From G963662905 sp965230045 (GTDB taxonomy: Bacteria > Bacteroidota > Bacteroidia > Bacteroidales > WRLA01), in the NCBI GenBank assembly GCA_965230045.1, contig OZ245940.1, positions 4,402,001 to 4,466,000 of the forward strand: a stretch of 64,000 bases of DNA. Direction: 5' to 3'. The position numbers and the translations under genes were made by a program. The notes under the pieces were generated by a model. It searched no databases. It was not told the origin of the DNA and saw only the letters and a list, made by a program, of their open reading frames with translations. Shown here one piece after another: positions 8,714 to 18,116 of this stretch; within the stretch, counting starts at the first letter, position 1, and every line of letters starts with the position of its first letter.

Positions 8714-11182
8714 ATGAAAATTTCATACAACTGGCTCAAAGAGTATTTAGACCTTCCGATGAGCATTGAGGAAATATCTGTTATGTTAACAGATACGGGA
8801 CTGGAAATTGAAGGAATTGAAAAAGTTGAATCCGTGAAAGGCGGGCTCAACGGCATCGTTATCGGAGAAGTGAAACATTGTGAGCAACATCCGAATGCGG
8901 AAAAACTCAGCATCACGAAAGTGGATGTAGGCAGTGGTGAAGAACTCCAAATTGTTTGCGGTGCGCCCAATGTGGCTGCCGGACAAAAGGTTCCTGTTGC
9001 TACAATTGGTGCTGTGCTTTACTCCGGAGATGAGTCTTTTACCATTAAAAAAAGCAAACTGCGCGGCGAGCTTTCGCAAGGGATGATCTGTGCCGAGGAT
9101 GAGCTGGGGCTGGGGACAAGCCACGACGGCATCATGGTATTGGATGCAAAAGCAGAAATTGGGAAACCTGCAAGGGAATATTTCGGAATTACGGATGATT
9201 ATGTTTTTGAAATCGGCCTGACACCAAACAGAACAGACGCCATGTCGCACCTTGGCGTAGCGCGTGACTTGCTTGCAGCTTATAAGCACAAAAACCAGCA
9301 AGCAACTGATATACAGGTAGGTTATCCGAAAGTTGATGATTTTACCGTAGATAATGAAAATCTTGATATTCCGGTTCTGGTTGAAGACGAGGAAGCTTGT
9401 CCCAGATATTCGGGTTTAACAATTAGTGGTGTGAAAGTTGATGAATCCCCGGAATGGATCAAAAAAAGGCTCAATGCCATTGGATTGCGCCCCCTGAACA
9501 ACATCGTTGACATCACAAACTATGTGCTGTGGGAAACCGGGCATCCACTGCATGCTTTTGATGCAGAAGAAATTACCGGAGGAAAAGTCATCGTAAAAAA
9601 ATCTCCAAAAGGCACAAAATTCACTACACTCGACGAAGTGGAACGTGAACTCAGCGGCAATGACCTGATGATCTGCAATACAGAAGCCCCGATGTGTATT
9701 GGAGGTGTTTTTGGAGGAATCAAAAGCGGAGTTACAGAAAAAACAAGCCGTATTTTTCTCGAAAGCGCATGCTTCGATCCGGCAACAATACGCAAAACAG
9801 CCCGTGCACACACACTGCAAACAGATGCTTCCTTCCGCTTTGAACGCGGCATCGATCCCGAAGGCGTAATTTATGCGCTCAAACGTGCAGCAATGCTCAT
9901 CAAGGAAATTGCCGGTGGTGAAATCTCCTCACAAATCAAAGACAACTATCCCAATCCAAAAGAGAAAGCCCAGATCACACTCAATATCAGTAAGTTCAAC
10001 AAATTAGCCGGAAAAGACATTCCTGTTGTCGAAAGCCTGAATATCTTAAAAAACCTGGATTTTGAAGTAAAAGAAATTGAGAAAGACGAAGAGTACCTGC
10101 TCACAACACCCGGATATCGTGTGGATGTAACGCGCCCTGCCGATGTTTATGAAGAAATCCTGAGGATTTACGGATATAATTCAATAGAAACCGATCATCA
10201 CATCCACAGCGCCATCAACCACGCAAAAAAACCGGATGATGAAAACCTGCGCTATCAGCTCAGCAGTTTCCTTTCTGCCAATTCATTTTATGAAATAATG
10301 AACAACTCCCTCACGAAAGGGGCATTTTTCATAAAAAATAATTTAGTGGCCGAAGAGGAAGTTGTGAAAGTGTACAATCCCCTGAGTTCAGATCTGGATA
10401 TTCTTCGTCCCGGACTTTTGGCTGGTGGCCTGGAAAGCCTGCGCTACAATATCAACCGGAAATCAGCTAATCTGAGCTTTTTTGAGTTTGGAAAAACCTA
10501 TCACCTCAATCCGGCAAAGGCCGACACCAATGATCCACTCAAAAAATACAGCGAAAAAACGCACCTGGCCCTGTTTATGAGCGGAAACAAATATGAAGAA
10601 AGCTGGAGAAATGAAGAAAGCAGCTTTGATTTTTTCGACCTGAAAGTAATGGTGCATAAAATCATCTCCAGGCTCAGCCTCGATAATCGGAAAATCAAAT
10701 CCGACAATCTGGAAACACCTTGCTTCCAGCAGGCAATGACTTATTCATTGAACAATAAGTGCATTGTGAATTTTGGTCAGGTGAACAGCAATATCCTTGA
10801 TGCAGCAGAAATAAAACAGGAGGTTTATTATGCTGATTTCCAGTGGGGCAATATCCTGGAATTACTCGATATCAACGATAGGCAATTTGAAGGCATTCCA
10901 AAATTCCCGGAAGTGCGCCGCGATTTATCCATGCTGATCCCCGCACATGTTAGCTATGAACAAATCCGTGAACTGGCTTTCAAAACAGAGCGCAACATTC
11001 TTAAGGATATGGGATTGTTCGACATTTATCGAGATGAAAAAATCGGGAAAGACAAGAAATCTTATGCAGTTAAATTTATCCTGCAAGACAAAAACAAAAC
11101 CCTGACAGATAAAATCATTGATAAAACGATGAAGCGCTTGGTGCATGCCTTCACGCAAAATCTGGGAGCCGAATTAAGATAA
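8714..11182 (+). CDS. pheT: Phenylalanyl-tRNA synthetase beta subunit
   Basis: PheT is the large subunit of the tetrameric synthetase that charges tRNA-Phe. The 822-residue length is typical. It starts MKISYNWLKEYLDLP, the family's usual opening. The EMAP/tRNA-binding domain follows (HPNAEKLSITKVDVG, then VCGAPNVAAGQKVPVA), then the B3/B4 editing domain (PLNNIVDITNYV, ETGHPLHAFDA), the B5 domain, the catalytic-like core (LSFFEFGKTYHL) and the C-terminal ferredoxin-fold anticodon-binding domain (FPEVRRDLSMLIP). The pheS gene is not in the window, which is common in this phylum. Confidence 0.97.
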   Translation: MKISYNWLKEYLDLPMSIEEISVMLTDTGLEIEGIEKVESVKGGLNGIVIGEVKHCEQHPNAEKLSITKVDVGSGEELQIVCGAPNVAAGQKVPVATIGAVLYSGDESFTIKKSKLRGELSQGMICAEDELGLGTSHDGIMVLDAKAEIGKPAREYFGITDDYVFEIGLTPNRTDAMSHLGVARDLLAAYKHKNQQATDIQVGYPKVDDFTVDNENLDIPVLVEDEEACPRYSGLTISGVKVDESPEWIKKRLNAIGLRPLNNIVDITNYVLWETGHPLHAFDAEEITGGKVIVKKSPKGTKFTTLDEVERELSGNDLMICNTEAPMCIGGVFGGIKSGVTEKTSRIFLESACFDPATIRKTARAHTLQTDASFRFERGIDPEGVIYALKRAAMLIKEIAGGEISSQIKDNYPNPKEKAQITLNISKFNKLAGKDIPVVESLNILKNLDFEVKEIEKDEEYLLTTPGYRVDVTRPADVYEEILRIYGYNSIETDHHIHSAINHAKKPDDENLRYQLSSFLSANSFYEIMNNSLTKGAFFIKNNLVAEEEVVKVYNPLSSDLDILRPGLLAGGLESLRYNINRKSANLSFFEFGKTYHLNPAKADTNDPLKKYSEKTHLALFMSGNKYEESWRNEESSFDFFDLKVMVHKIISRLSLDNRKIKSDNLETPCFQQAMTYSLNNKCIVNFGQVNSNILDAAEIKQEVYYADFQWGNILELLDINDRQFEGIPKFPEVRRDLSMLIPAHVSYEQIRELAFKTERNILKDMGLFDIYRDEKIGKDKKSYAVKFILQDKNKTLTDKIIDKTMKRLVHAFTQNLGAELR

Positions 11183-11199
11183 ATTTATTTTCCTCACAC

Positions 11200-11236
11200 A
11201 AAACGCCTCCTGAGCAAGGGGGCGTTTTCATTTTTC
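11200..11236 (+). terminator. Rho-independent terminator after pheT
   Basis: The 11-bp stem pairs 11200-11210 with 11218-11228 around the 7-base loop TGAGCAA. A T-rich run follows at 11231-11235. It lies 18 bases after the pheT stop codon. Confidence 0.85.
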
Positions 11237-11309
11237 TGCGCATTATTTGGTTTTGTGAAGATTTTTCCGGAAATTTATATCCCAATTCGTAAAATCAAAA
11301 ATCAGAAAA

Positions 11310-12944
11310 ATGGAAACAATGTACTCCATCAGCCCGGAAGGCAGGAAATTTACTATTCCTCAAAATTCAGAATATCAGGAAGAGCTCATACGCATAGAAG
11401 CACTCGTAGCACAGGCAAAAACCAATGGTCTGGAAATAGTTGTGGTAAAGGGCGTAGGTTTTGTTGGCGCAGTTATGGCCGCGATAATCGCCGATTCTAC
11501 CGACGAAAACGGCAATCCCACAAAGTTCGTGATTGGATACCAACGTCCCAGCAAGAGGAGTTACTGGAAAATCCCGGTTTTAAACAGCGGTGTAAGCCCG
11601 GTTAAAGCCGAAGACCCGGAAGTGGACGTGCTGATCGGACGATGCGTCAATGATAAAAAAACGCTGACAGCCACATTCAACAGCGACTGTTTAAAGTTTG
11701 CTGAAGTTGTTGTTGTAGATGTTCAATGCGATTTCACCAAAAAAGAACTGGGCAATATGGTCAGTGGAGAGGCGGATATGGCCGCCCTTGAAGCATCCAT
11801 GATCACCATTGGGGAGAAAATTCCGGCAGAAGCTCTGGTTTTGATCGAAACAACTGTAGCTCCGGGCACAACAGAGTTTGTAGCATGGCCCATTTTGAAA
11901 AAAGAATTCCGCAAAAGAAATATGGAAGCCACGCCCCTGCTCTCACATAGTTTTGAACGCGTGATGCCGGGGAAAGAATATGTAAGCAGTATCCGTGACT
12001 TTTGGCGCGTTTGCTCCGGTTGTGACGCGGAAGCCAGACGGCGTGTTGAGAAATTCCTGCATGAAGTGCTCAATACAGATGAGTATCCGTTAACGGTGAT
12101 GGACCGGCAAATAGAATCCGAAACCACAAAAATTGTTGAAAACAGCTATCGGGCAACGATTCTGGCCTACCTGAATGAGTGGAGCCTTTTCGCCGAGCGC
12201 AATGGAGTAGATTTGATCAAGGTCATTAATGCAATAAAAATGCGCCCAACACACAGCAATATCATTTTCCCCGGGCCGGGAATTGGCGGCTATTGCCTCC
12301 CAAAAGACGGAGGTCTCGGTTACTGGGCCTATAAACACATCATGGGATTTGAAGATGGCGACAAACTTTTCAAAATTACCCCAACGGCCATCGACATCAA
12401 CGACACACGTTCGCTTCATGTTGCTGAGTTGACCCGCGACGCATTGCGCAATATGGGCAAATATATTGCCGGATCCGATGTGCTGGTCTGTGGAGCAAGC
12501 TACCGCCAGGACGTCGGCGACACACGTTATAGCGGAAGTGAAATGCTCATCCGCAAACTAACTGAAATGGGCGCATTTATAAAGGTGCACGACCCTTATG
12601 TGGAAAACTGGTGGGAATTTGAAGAACAGGATGCTGACGCGCATTCGTGGAAACGCTTCTTCCGTAACCAGGAACAATTGAAAGAACTCAAAATTGGCAA
12701 AAACCTGGAAAAATGCCTTGATGAAGCAGAAGCGCTTGTTCTGGCAGTCCCACACAGCGAATATCTTAAGCTAAAACCAAAAGATATCGTTGGATGGGCA
12801 GGTGGCCCGCTTGCCATCATAGATTGTTTTGGAATTTTAGACGATGCAACCATTGAAGAATACTTCCGCCTGGGTTGTGAAGTAAAAGCACTGGGACGCG
12901 GGCACATCCAGCGAATAAAACGTAAAGCACTGGATAACAAATAG
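11310..12944 (+). CDS. UDP-glucose/GDP-mannose dehydrogenase family protein
   Basis: This is an NAD-dependent nucleotide-sugar dehydrogenase that would oxidise a UDP- or GDP-hexose to its uronic acid for polysaccharide synthesis. An N-terminal extension of about 40 residues precedes the Rossmann motif (VVVKGVGFVGAVMAAIIAD). The central helical dimerisation domain (TKIVENSYRATILAYLNEW) leads to the catalytic loop GPGIGGYCLPKDGG with the nucleophile Cys329. The C-terminal UDP-binding domain has VLVCGASYRQDVGDTRYSGS. At 544 residues it is about 100 longer than typical members (around 430), so its exact sugar substrate is uncertain. It stands alone between terminators, 8 kb from the glycan locus it may serve. 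Confidence 0.85.
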   Translation: METMYSISPEGRKFTIPQNSEYQEELIRIEALVAQAKTNGLEIVVVKGVGFVGAVMAAIIADSTDENGNPTKFVIGYQRPSKRSYWKIPVLNSGVSPVKAEDPEVDVLIGRCVNDKKTLTATFNSDCLKFAEVVVVDVQCDFTKKELGNMVSGEADMAALEASMITIGEKIPAEALVLIETTVAPGTTEFVAWPILKKEFRKRNMEATPLLSHSFERVMPGKEYVSSIRDFWRVCSGCDAEARRRVEKFLHEVLNTDEYPLTVMDRQIESETTKIVENSYRATILAYLNEWSLFAERNGVDLIKVINAIKMRPTHSNIIFPGPGIGGYCLPKDGGLGYWAYKHIMGFEDGDKLFKITPTAIDINDTRSLHVAELTRDALRNMGKYIAGSDVLVCGASYRQDVGDTRYSGSEMLIRKLTEMGAFIKVHDPYVENWWEFEEQDADAHSWKRFFRNQEQLKELKIGKNLEKCLDEAEALVLAVPHSEYLKLKPKDIVGWAGGPLAIIDCFGILDDATIEEYFRLGCEVKALGRGHIQRIKRKALDNK

Positions 12945-13037
12945 TAAAACCACTTATCAGGCTCATGGCCGCAGCGAATTCTATGCCAAAATGACAGTTT
13001 TTAACAAATTTTAATGTCTTATTTGCTTTAAATGGAC

Positions 13038-13045
13038 TAATTTTG
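13038..13045 (+). promoter_or_regulatory. -7 promoter box upstream of sigma-54 activator gene
   Basis: TAATTTTG fits TAnnTTTG and ends 14 bases before ATG 13060, implying a very short leader. A TTTG at 13022-13025 is too close to serve as -33. Confidence 0.4.
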
Positions 13046-13059
13046 CAAAAAACGAATCC

Positions 13060-14307
13060 ATGGAAGTACAGGCAATAAAGCAAAGATTTGGGATAATTGG
13101 AAACGCTCCGGCTTTGAACCGGGCAATTGACATCGCACGGCAGGTTGCTGCCACAGATATTACGGTATTAATTACCGGAGAAAGCGGCGTTGGAAAAGAA
13201 GTCTTTCCAAAAATCATACATCAACTGAGTGCCAGAAAACACGGGTCTTTCATTGCTGTAAACTGTGGTGCTATTCCGGAAGGAACAATTGATTCCGAGC
13301 TGTTTGGGCACGAAAAAGGAAGCTTCACCGGAGCCCATGAAGCCCGAAAAGGGTATTTTGAGGTTGCAAACGGTGGTACTATTTTTCTGGACGAAGTTGC
13401 CGAACTGCCCCTTGCCACACAGGTTCGTCTGCTGCGCATACTCGAAAACGGTGAATTTATGAAAGTCGGTTCATCCAAGGTAATAAAAACGGATGTTCGT
13501 GTGGTAGCAGCAACCAATGTGAATATACCACAGGCAATTCAGGATGGGAAATTCCGCGAAGACCTTTATTATCGCCTCAATACAGTTCCGATTTATATCC
13601 CGCCATTGCGCGATCGAAAAGAAGACATCTATCTGTTATTCAGAAAGTTTGCAAACGATTTTGGCGACAATTACCGTATGCCCGCCATTCAGTTAGATGA
13701 AGAAGCCCGCGAAATGCTAACGCGATATCGCTGGAAAGGAAACATCCGCCAATTAAAAAACATCACGGAACAGATTTCCATCATCGAGCAAAACAGGCTG
13801 GTCGATGCACAGACCCTCAGGCAATACCTACCCGAGAGCGGAAAATCGGACCTTCCGGTATTGTATAAAAAAGAATCGGAGGACAAGGGGATCAGTGAAA
13901 GAGACCTGCTCTATAAAGTTCTTTTTGATATGAAGCAAGATATCACTGATTTAAAAAAACTGGTTGCCGATATTATTGATCAAGATGGTGTAAGCCCTGA
14001 AATACAAGAGAATAACGCCAACATCATCAAACAATTATCCAAACCCGCCACAGCAGAATATGATTTTATGGAACCGGAACCTCAAAAGCCCCAGGTTTCC
14101 ATAACAAAATATGAAGACAATGATATTCAGGAACATACGTACGATGAACCCGAAGTAATTGAAGAGTCTTTATCATTAGCGAAAAAAGAACAGGATATGA
14201 TCCGCAGGGCTTTGGAAAAACACAAAGGGAAACGCAAATCTGCTGCTAAAGACCTGGGCATAAGCGAGCGAACACTATATCGGAAAATCAAAGAATACGG
14301 GATTTAA
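13060..14307 (+). CDS. Sigma-54-dependent Fis-type transcriptional activator, no receiver domain
   Basis: A bacterial enhancer-binding protein of 415 residues that would use ATP hydrolysis to open promoters held by sigma-54 RNA polymerase. The AAA+ domain starts almost at the N terminus: Walker A TGESGVGKE at about residues 39-47, the sigma-54 contact loop at 87-92 read as GSFTGA rather than GAFTGA, Walker B GGTIFLDEVAELP, and the RFREDLYYRLNT-like sensor region. A charged linker of about 120 residues leads to a C-terminal Fis helix-turn-helix (KRKSAAKDLGISERTLYRKI). With no input domain, activity must be set by expression or a partner. Its stop almost touches the stop of the convergent glucosaminidase gene. 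Confidence 0.92.
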   Translation: MEVQAIKQRFGIIGNAPALNRAIDIARQVAATDITVLITGESGVGKEVFPKIIHQLSARKHGSFIAVNCGAIPEGTIDSELFGHEKGSFTGAHEARKGYFEVANGGTIFLDEVAELPLATQVRLLRILENGEFMKVGSSKVIKTDVRVVAATNVNIPQAIQDGKFREDLYYRLNTVPIYIPPLRDRKEDIYLLFRKFANDFGDNYRMPAIQLDEEAREMLTRYRWKGNIRQLKNITEQISIIEQNRLVDAQTLRQYLPESGKSDLPVLYKKESEDKGISERDLLYKVLFDMKQDITDLKKLVADIIDQDGVSPEIQENNANIIKQLSKPATAEYDFMEPEPQKPQVSITKYEDNDIQEHTYDEPEVIEESLSLAKKEQDMIRRALEKHKGKRKSAAKDLGISERTLYRKIKEYGI

Positions 14308-14308
14308 A

Positions 14309-15316
14309 CTACCTCGGCCGTTTTTTTCGTAGGAACAATTGCTCCCCAGGGACGGGTTCAGTCCCTTCTTCCATACGGTTTTTCTTATAAAGCTGCTTCA
14401 GCCTTATTCCATATTTCTGGCTAATCATATGCATGCTTTCTCCGGCCCGAACCGTATGGAAATCAACTGCTGCTTTGCGTTTTTTACGCTCCAGATAAAC
14501 AATCTGACTATCTTTCAACTGATCCTTTTTATCTAACTCGTTATTCTTATAAATCTGATAAACATAGAGGTTAAACTCTGTAGCAATTTTTAGGAAATTA
14601 TCGTTCTTCCGGGCAAAGACAAACTTCACGCCATTGTTTTGGTAAATTTTACGGCCATCGCCGCCTGTTCCAACTAATTCATAAGCCTTGGCATTCTCAG
14701 GCACATATTGCTTCTCAGGCGTTTCTGTTTTTGATTTACTGTTATCAACTATGATTTGTTCACTAATTACAATGTTCGGGTCATCGTACTGATGCAGTTG
14801 ATGTTGCTCTATAATTTTGATCAACAGCTGTGGATAACGCGGATTGGTGGCATAACCAGCCTTTTTTAAACCGCGCGCCCATCCTTTATAATCGGTAAGT
14901 TCCAGATCAAAAAGAAACTGATAGCGCAAACGTGTTTTCAGGAAGATAGAGTGGTCGCGAAAAGACTCTGAAGCATCATCATAAACCCTAAAACATTCAT
15001 CTTTTGCATCATCATCCATATGGTAACGGCCGCCCTTCCAGCCGGCATGACATTTTATTCCAAAGTGATTATTGGCTTTGCGGGTAAGTTCACTGTTTCC
15101 ATGACCCGACTCCAAAATCCCCTGAGCCAGGGTAATTGATGCAGGAATTCCATAGAGTTTCATCTCCTTAATGGCAACATCCCTGTATTTTAAGATGTAA
15201 TCATCACGGCTTATTTTACCGTTTTGCCCAAGCAAATCCGGAACAAAAAATACAATTGAAATAAGTAGGAACAATATAGTAAAGCCAAAGTGTTTTGCAG
15301 ACATAAAACAATTCAT
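14309..15316 (-). CDS. Glucosaminidase with LysM domains (peptidoglycan hydrolase)
   Basis: A secreted FlgJ/GH73-type endo-beta-N-acetylglucosaminidase that cuts the glycan strands of peptidoglycan. The 335-residue product has an N-terminal hydrophobic signal (FGFTILFLLISIVFF). The GH73 domain at about residues 35-180 contains the catalytic Glu in LAQGILESGHGNSEL and the family motifs NNHFGIKCHAGW and FRDHSIFLK. Two LysM-type peptidoglycan-binding repeats follow, an imperfect one (FVFARKNDNFLKIATEFNL) and a good one near the end (HTVRAGESMHMISQKYGI). A second in-frame ATG at 15304 is an equally likely start. The gene is divergent from rsmG. Confidence 0.9.
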   Translation of the reverse strand: MNCFMSAKHFGFTILFLLISIVFFVPDLLGQNGKISRDDYILKYRDVAIKEMKLYGIPASITLAQGILESGHGNSELTRKANNHFGIKCHAGWKGGRYHMDDDAKDECFRVYDDASESFRDHSIFLKTRLRYQFLFDLELTDYKGWARGLKKAGYATNPRYPQLLIKIIEQHQLHQYDDPNIVISEQIIVDNSKSKTETPEKQYVPENAKAYELVGTGGDGRKIYQNNGVKFVFARKNDNFLKIATEFNLYVYQIYKNNELDKKDQLKDSQIVYLERKKRKAAVDFHTVRAGESMHMISQKYGIRLKQLYKKNRMEEGTEPVPGEQLFLRKKRPR

Positions 15317-15423
15317 TTAAGGTTCAAATATCCCATTTAAAGAAGCATCGCCACGAAAGCAAATTAAAAGTTATACACATCAATATGTTAGTTTGGCAAA
15401 CCGCTTCTGCCTTTGAAAAAACG

Positions 15424-15431
15424 TATCTTTG
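15424..15431 (+). promoter_or_regulatory. -7 promoter box of rsmG
   Basis: TATCTTTG fits TAnnTTTG and ends 18 bases before the rsmG ATG. Possible -33 TTTG copies at 15392 and 15412 are not at the usual spacing. Confidence 0.4.
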
Positions 15432-15449
15432 CTGCTTTAATTCAAACAG

Positions 15450-16085
15450 ATGGACCAAATAAAAAAATATTTCCCATTCCTTGAGCCGCAGCAATTGGAG
15501 CAAGTTCATGCCCTGAAACCCCTTTACGAAGAATGGAACGCAAAAATCAATGTAATATCGCGCAAAGACATGGATAATTTTTTTGCACACCATGTGCTGC
15601 ACGCGCTCGGCATTGCAAAATTCATTCAATTTGACAAAGGGGACAAAATCCTTGATATTGGCACAGGCGGTGGATTTCCGGGAATACCATTGGCAATTGC
15701 TTTTCCTGAGGCAAAATTCCATTTAATTGATTCCATTGGAAAAAAAATTAAAGTTGTGCAAGGCGTAAGCGAAACGCTCGGGTTAAAAAATGTGAGCTTT
15801 GAGCAATGCCGCGCCGAAAAGCACAATAAAAAATACGATTACATTGTCAGCCGGGCAGTTACTGAATTCCGAAGGCTTGCATCCTGGTCGCGCAATAATT
15901 TTAAGCCACCTACAGAAGAAGCCCTGCCTCCCGGATGGATTTGTTTGAAAGGTGGTGATTTGAAAGACGAGTTCTCAGGATTACGCGACGTGCATATCGA
16001 AAAACTCAGTCATTATTACGAAGAGGATTTCTTTGAGCAGAAAAAGCTTGTTTATGTTCCTTTTTATGCTTTTAAAAAACAATAA
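15450..16085 (+). CDS. rsmG: 16S rRNA (guanine-527-N7)-methyltransferase RsmG
   Basis: RsmG (GidB) uses S-adenosylmethionine to methylate N7 of G527 in 16S rRNA. The 211-residue length is normal. The N-terminal segment contains LYEEWNAKINVISRKDM, the SAM-binding motif is KILDIGTGGGFPGIPLAIAF at about residues 69-88, and the conserved KIKVVQGVSETLGL and DYIVSRAVTEF motifs follow. It is monocistronic here, between the divergent glucosaminidase gene and pepD. Confidence 0.95.
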   Translation: MDQIKKYFPFLEPQQLEQVHALKPLYEEWNAKINVISRKDMDNFFAHHVLHALGIAKFIQFDKGDKILDIGTGGGFPGIPLAIAFPEAKFHLIDSIGKKIKVVQGVSETLGLKNVSFEQCRAEKHNKKYDYIVSRAVTEFRRLASWSRNNFKPPTEEALPPGWICLKGGDLKDEFSGLRDVHIEKLSHYYEEDFFEQKKLVYVPFYAFKKQ

Positions 16086-16210
16086 ATAATCACTGGAAAT
16101 CAAATCATTAACATTATTTAACAATAGCACTGCAAAATTCCGGAGCGCTGTTCAAAAATGCTCTGAAAAGAATTTTGTACTTTAGCGAAATACTCAAAAT
16201 ACATACAATA

Positions 16211-17671
16211 ATGAATAAAGACATAATGAATCTGGAGCCTAAAGCGCTTTGGAAAAATTTTTACGATCTGACTCAAATTCCACGTCCCTCCAAGAAGGAA
16301 GAAAAAATCCGTGCATTTCTGAAAAAATTTGGTGAAGGCCTTGGGCTGGAAACGATACAGGACGAAGTGGGAAACATCATCATACGCAAGCCTGCAACTC
16401 CCGGAATGGAAGACCGCAAAGGCGTTGTACTTCAAGGCCATATGGATATGGTTCCACAAGCCAACAGCGACAAAAACCACAACTTTGAGACCGACCCGAT
16501 CGAAGCTTATATTGATGGCGATTGGGTAACAGCAAACGGCACCACACTTGGCGCTGACAATGGCATGGGCGTAGCGGCTGCAATGGCAATTCTTGAAGCT
16601 AAGGATATTGAGCACGGCCCTGTAGAAGCCCTCATCACCACAGATGAAGAAACCGGAATGACCGGAGCATTTGGATTGGAAGCTGGCGTTCTCCATGGTG
16701 ATATCCTGATGAATATGGACTCAGAAGATGAAGGCGAGCTTTATGTTGGTTGTGCCGGTGGTGTTGATGCCAACATCAGCTTTGATGCTGCATACGAAGC
16801 AACTCCAGCAGGAATGAAAGCCTACAAAATGAGTGTTGCCGGACTGAAAGGTGGCCACTCAGGTATGGACATCCCCCTGGGTCGAGGAAATGCCAATAAA
16901 ATCCTCTTCCGTTTTGTATTCGATGCCATCGAAAAATTTGGCCTAAAAATGGCAGACGTAAATGGTGGCAGCCTGCGCAATGCCATTCCACGTGAAGCTT
17001 TTGCTACAGTGCTTGTCCCTGAGGCCAAAGCAGAGGCAATGAAAGCAGCACTTAAAGAATTTGAAGCCATCGCCAAAAAAGAAATTGTAAGCGTTGATCC
17101 CGACCTGACCATTACTTTGGAAGAAAACGCAATCCCTGAAAAAGTCTTCACCTGCGAATTCCTGACAAAACTTACACAGGCTGTTTATGGTTGCCCTAAT
17201 GGTGTTATCCGTATGAGCAACGATATGGAAGGACTTGTTGAAACCTCTACAAACCTTGCTGTTGTAAAAAGCGAAGGCGAAAAAGTAATCGTACAATGCC
17301 TGCTCCGCAGCTCTGTTGATTCGGCTAAAGTCGATCTGCAAAACCAAATTGGTTCTGTTTTCAACCTTGCCGGTGCAAATGTTGTTTTTGAAGGAGACTA
17401 TCCGGGCTGGAAACCGAATATGGATTCGGCCATCCTGAAGGAAATGCAAGAAGTATATAATAACCTATATGGCAAAATTCCTGAAATCAAGGCAATTCAC
17501 GCTGGCTTGGAATGTGGCCTTTTGGGTGGTGTTTATCCAAACTGGGACATGATTTCCTTTGGCCCAACCATCCGTTACCCTCATTCTCCCGACGAAAAAG
17601 TGAACATAGCAACTGTTCAGAAGTTCTGGGATTATCTTCTTGAAACACTCAAGCATATTCCTAAAAAATAA
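16211..17671 (+). CDS. pepD: Aminoacyl-histidine dipeptidase (M20 family, PepD)
   Basis: A cytosolic zinc dipeptidase that hydrolyses Xaa-His dipeptides such as carnosine and other small peptides. The ATG at 16211 is preferred over 16175 because it gives the usual start (MNLEPKALWKNFYDLTQIPR). The product has 486 residues. The metal-site motifs are LQGHMDMVPQ, TTLGADNGMGVAAAMAILE, the catalytic TTDEETGMTGA, and NMDSEDEGELYVGCAGG. A dimerisation insert (GLKGGHSGMDIP) follows, and the C-terminal metal ligand is in IRYPHSPDEKVN. It is followed by a terminator and then rpmH. Confidence 0.93.
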   Translation: MNKDIMNLEPKALWKNFYDLTQIPRPSKKEEKIRAFLKKFGEGLGLETIQDEVGNIIIRKPATPGMEDRKGVVLQGHMDMVPQANSDKNHNFETDPIEAYIDGDWVTANGTTLGADNGMGVAAAMAILEAKDIEHGPVEALITTDEETGMTGAFGLEAGVLHGDILMNMDSEDEGELYVGCAGGVDANISFDAAYEATPAGMKAYKMSVAGLKGGHSGMDIPLGRGNANKILFRFVFDAIEKFGLKMADVNGGSLRNAIPREAFATVLVPEAKAEAMKAALKEFEAIAKKEIVSVDPDLTITLEENAIPEKVFTCEFLTKLTQAVYGCPNGVIRMSNDMEGLVETSTNLAVVKSEGEKVIVQCLLRSSVDSAKVDLQNQIGSVFNLAGANVVFEGDYPGWKPNMDSAILKEMQEVYNNLYGKIPEIKAIHAGLECGLLGGVYPNWDMISFGPTIRYPHSPDEKVNIATVQKFWDYLLETLKHIPKK

Positions 17672-17682
17672 AATACACTTAT

Positions 17683-17729
17683 AATCAGCAGCTTAGAAAG
17701 GCTTTAGGCTGCTGATTTATATTTTTTTG
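17683..17729 (+). terminator. Rho-independent terminator after pepD
   Basis: A 10-bp perfect stem pairs 17683-17692 with 17708-17717 and is followed by TTATATTTTTTT. It lies 11 bases after the pepD stop. Confidence 0.75.
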
Positions 17730-17748
17730 AATTTTTTGCAGGGACTAC

Positions 17749-17778
17749 TTGGATTTAGTGAAAAAGGTTATATCTTTG
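17749..17778 (+). promoter_or_regulatory. Promoter of rpmH (-33 TTG, -7 TATCTTTG)
   Basis: TTG at 17749-17751, a 19-base spacer and TATCTTTG at 17771-17778 form the best match in the window to the two-part Bacteroidota housekeeping promoter. The rpmH ATG follows 25 bases after the -7 box. Confidence 0.75.
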
Positions 17779-17803
17779 CAGTCCTTTAAAAATCGGACAT
17801 ACA

Positions 17804-17962
17804 ATGAAAAGAACATTTCAACCATCAAGAAGGAAAAGAGTTAATAAGCATGGTTTCAGAGCAAGAATGGCAACTAAAAATGGTCGTAAGGTTCTTGCAC
17901 GCAGAAGAGCTAAAGGAAGGAAGAAACTATCTGTTTCTGACGAAAAACTCGACAAAAGGTAG
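17804..17962 (+). CDS. rpmH: 50S ribosomal protein L34
   Basis: A 52-residue, strongly basic protein that begins MKRTFQPSRRKRVNKHGFRA and continues RMATKNGRKVLARRRAKGRK, the unmistakable L34 signature. L34 is a small structural protein of the large ribosomal subunit. It lies between its own promoter and a strong terminator, so it forms a single-gene transcription unit. dnaA and rnpA, its neighbours in many bacteria, are absent, as is usual in this phylum. Confidence 0.98.
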   Translation: MKRTFQPSRRKRVNKHGFRARMATKNGRKVLARRRAKGRKKLSVSDEKLDKR

Positions 17963-17991
17963 TCTAAAATAGACCAAAAAATATTCCTGAA

Positions 17992-18028
17992 AGAAGAAAG
18001 TTGACAATTCAGCTTTCTTCTTTTTTTG
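17992..18028 (+). terminator. Rho-independent terminator after rpmH
   Basis: A 13-bp stem with one G-U-type mismatch pairs 17992-18004 with 18009-18021 around a very short loop. A run of T follows to 18027. Confidence 0.85.
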
Positions 18029-18116
18029 TTGTTAGCCGGCTTGCCCCGGCTTTTAGTGTTTGGATTCTATTGTCAAATGCAATAATTTCGCACTTGCTTA
18101 ATAATGTGTAGAAAGA

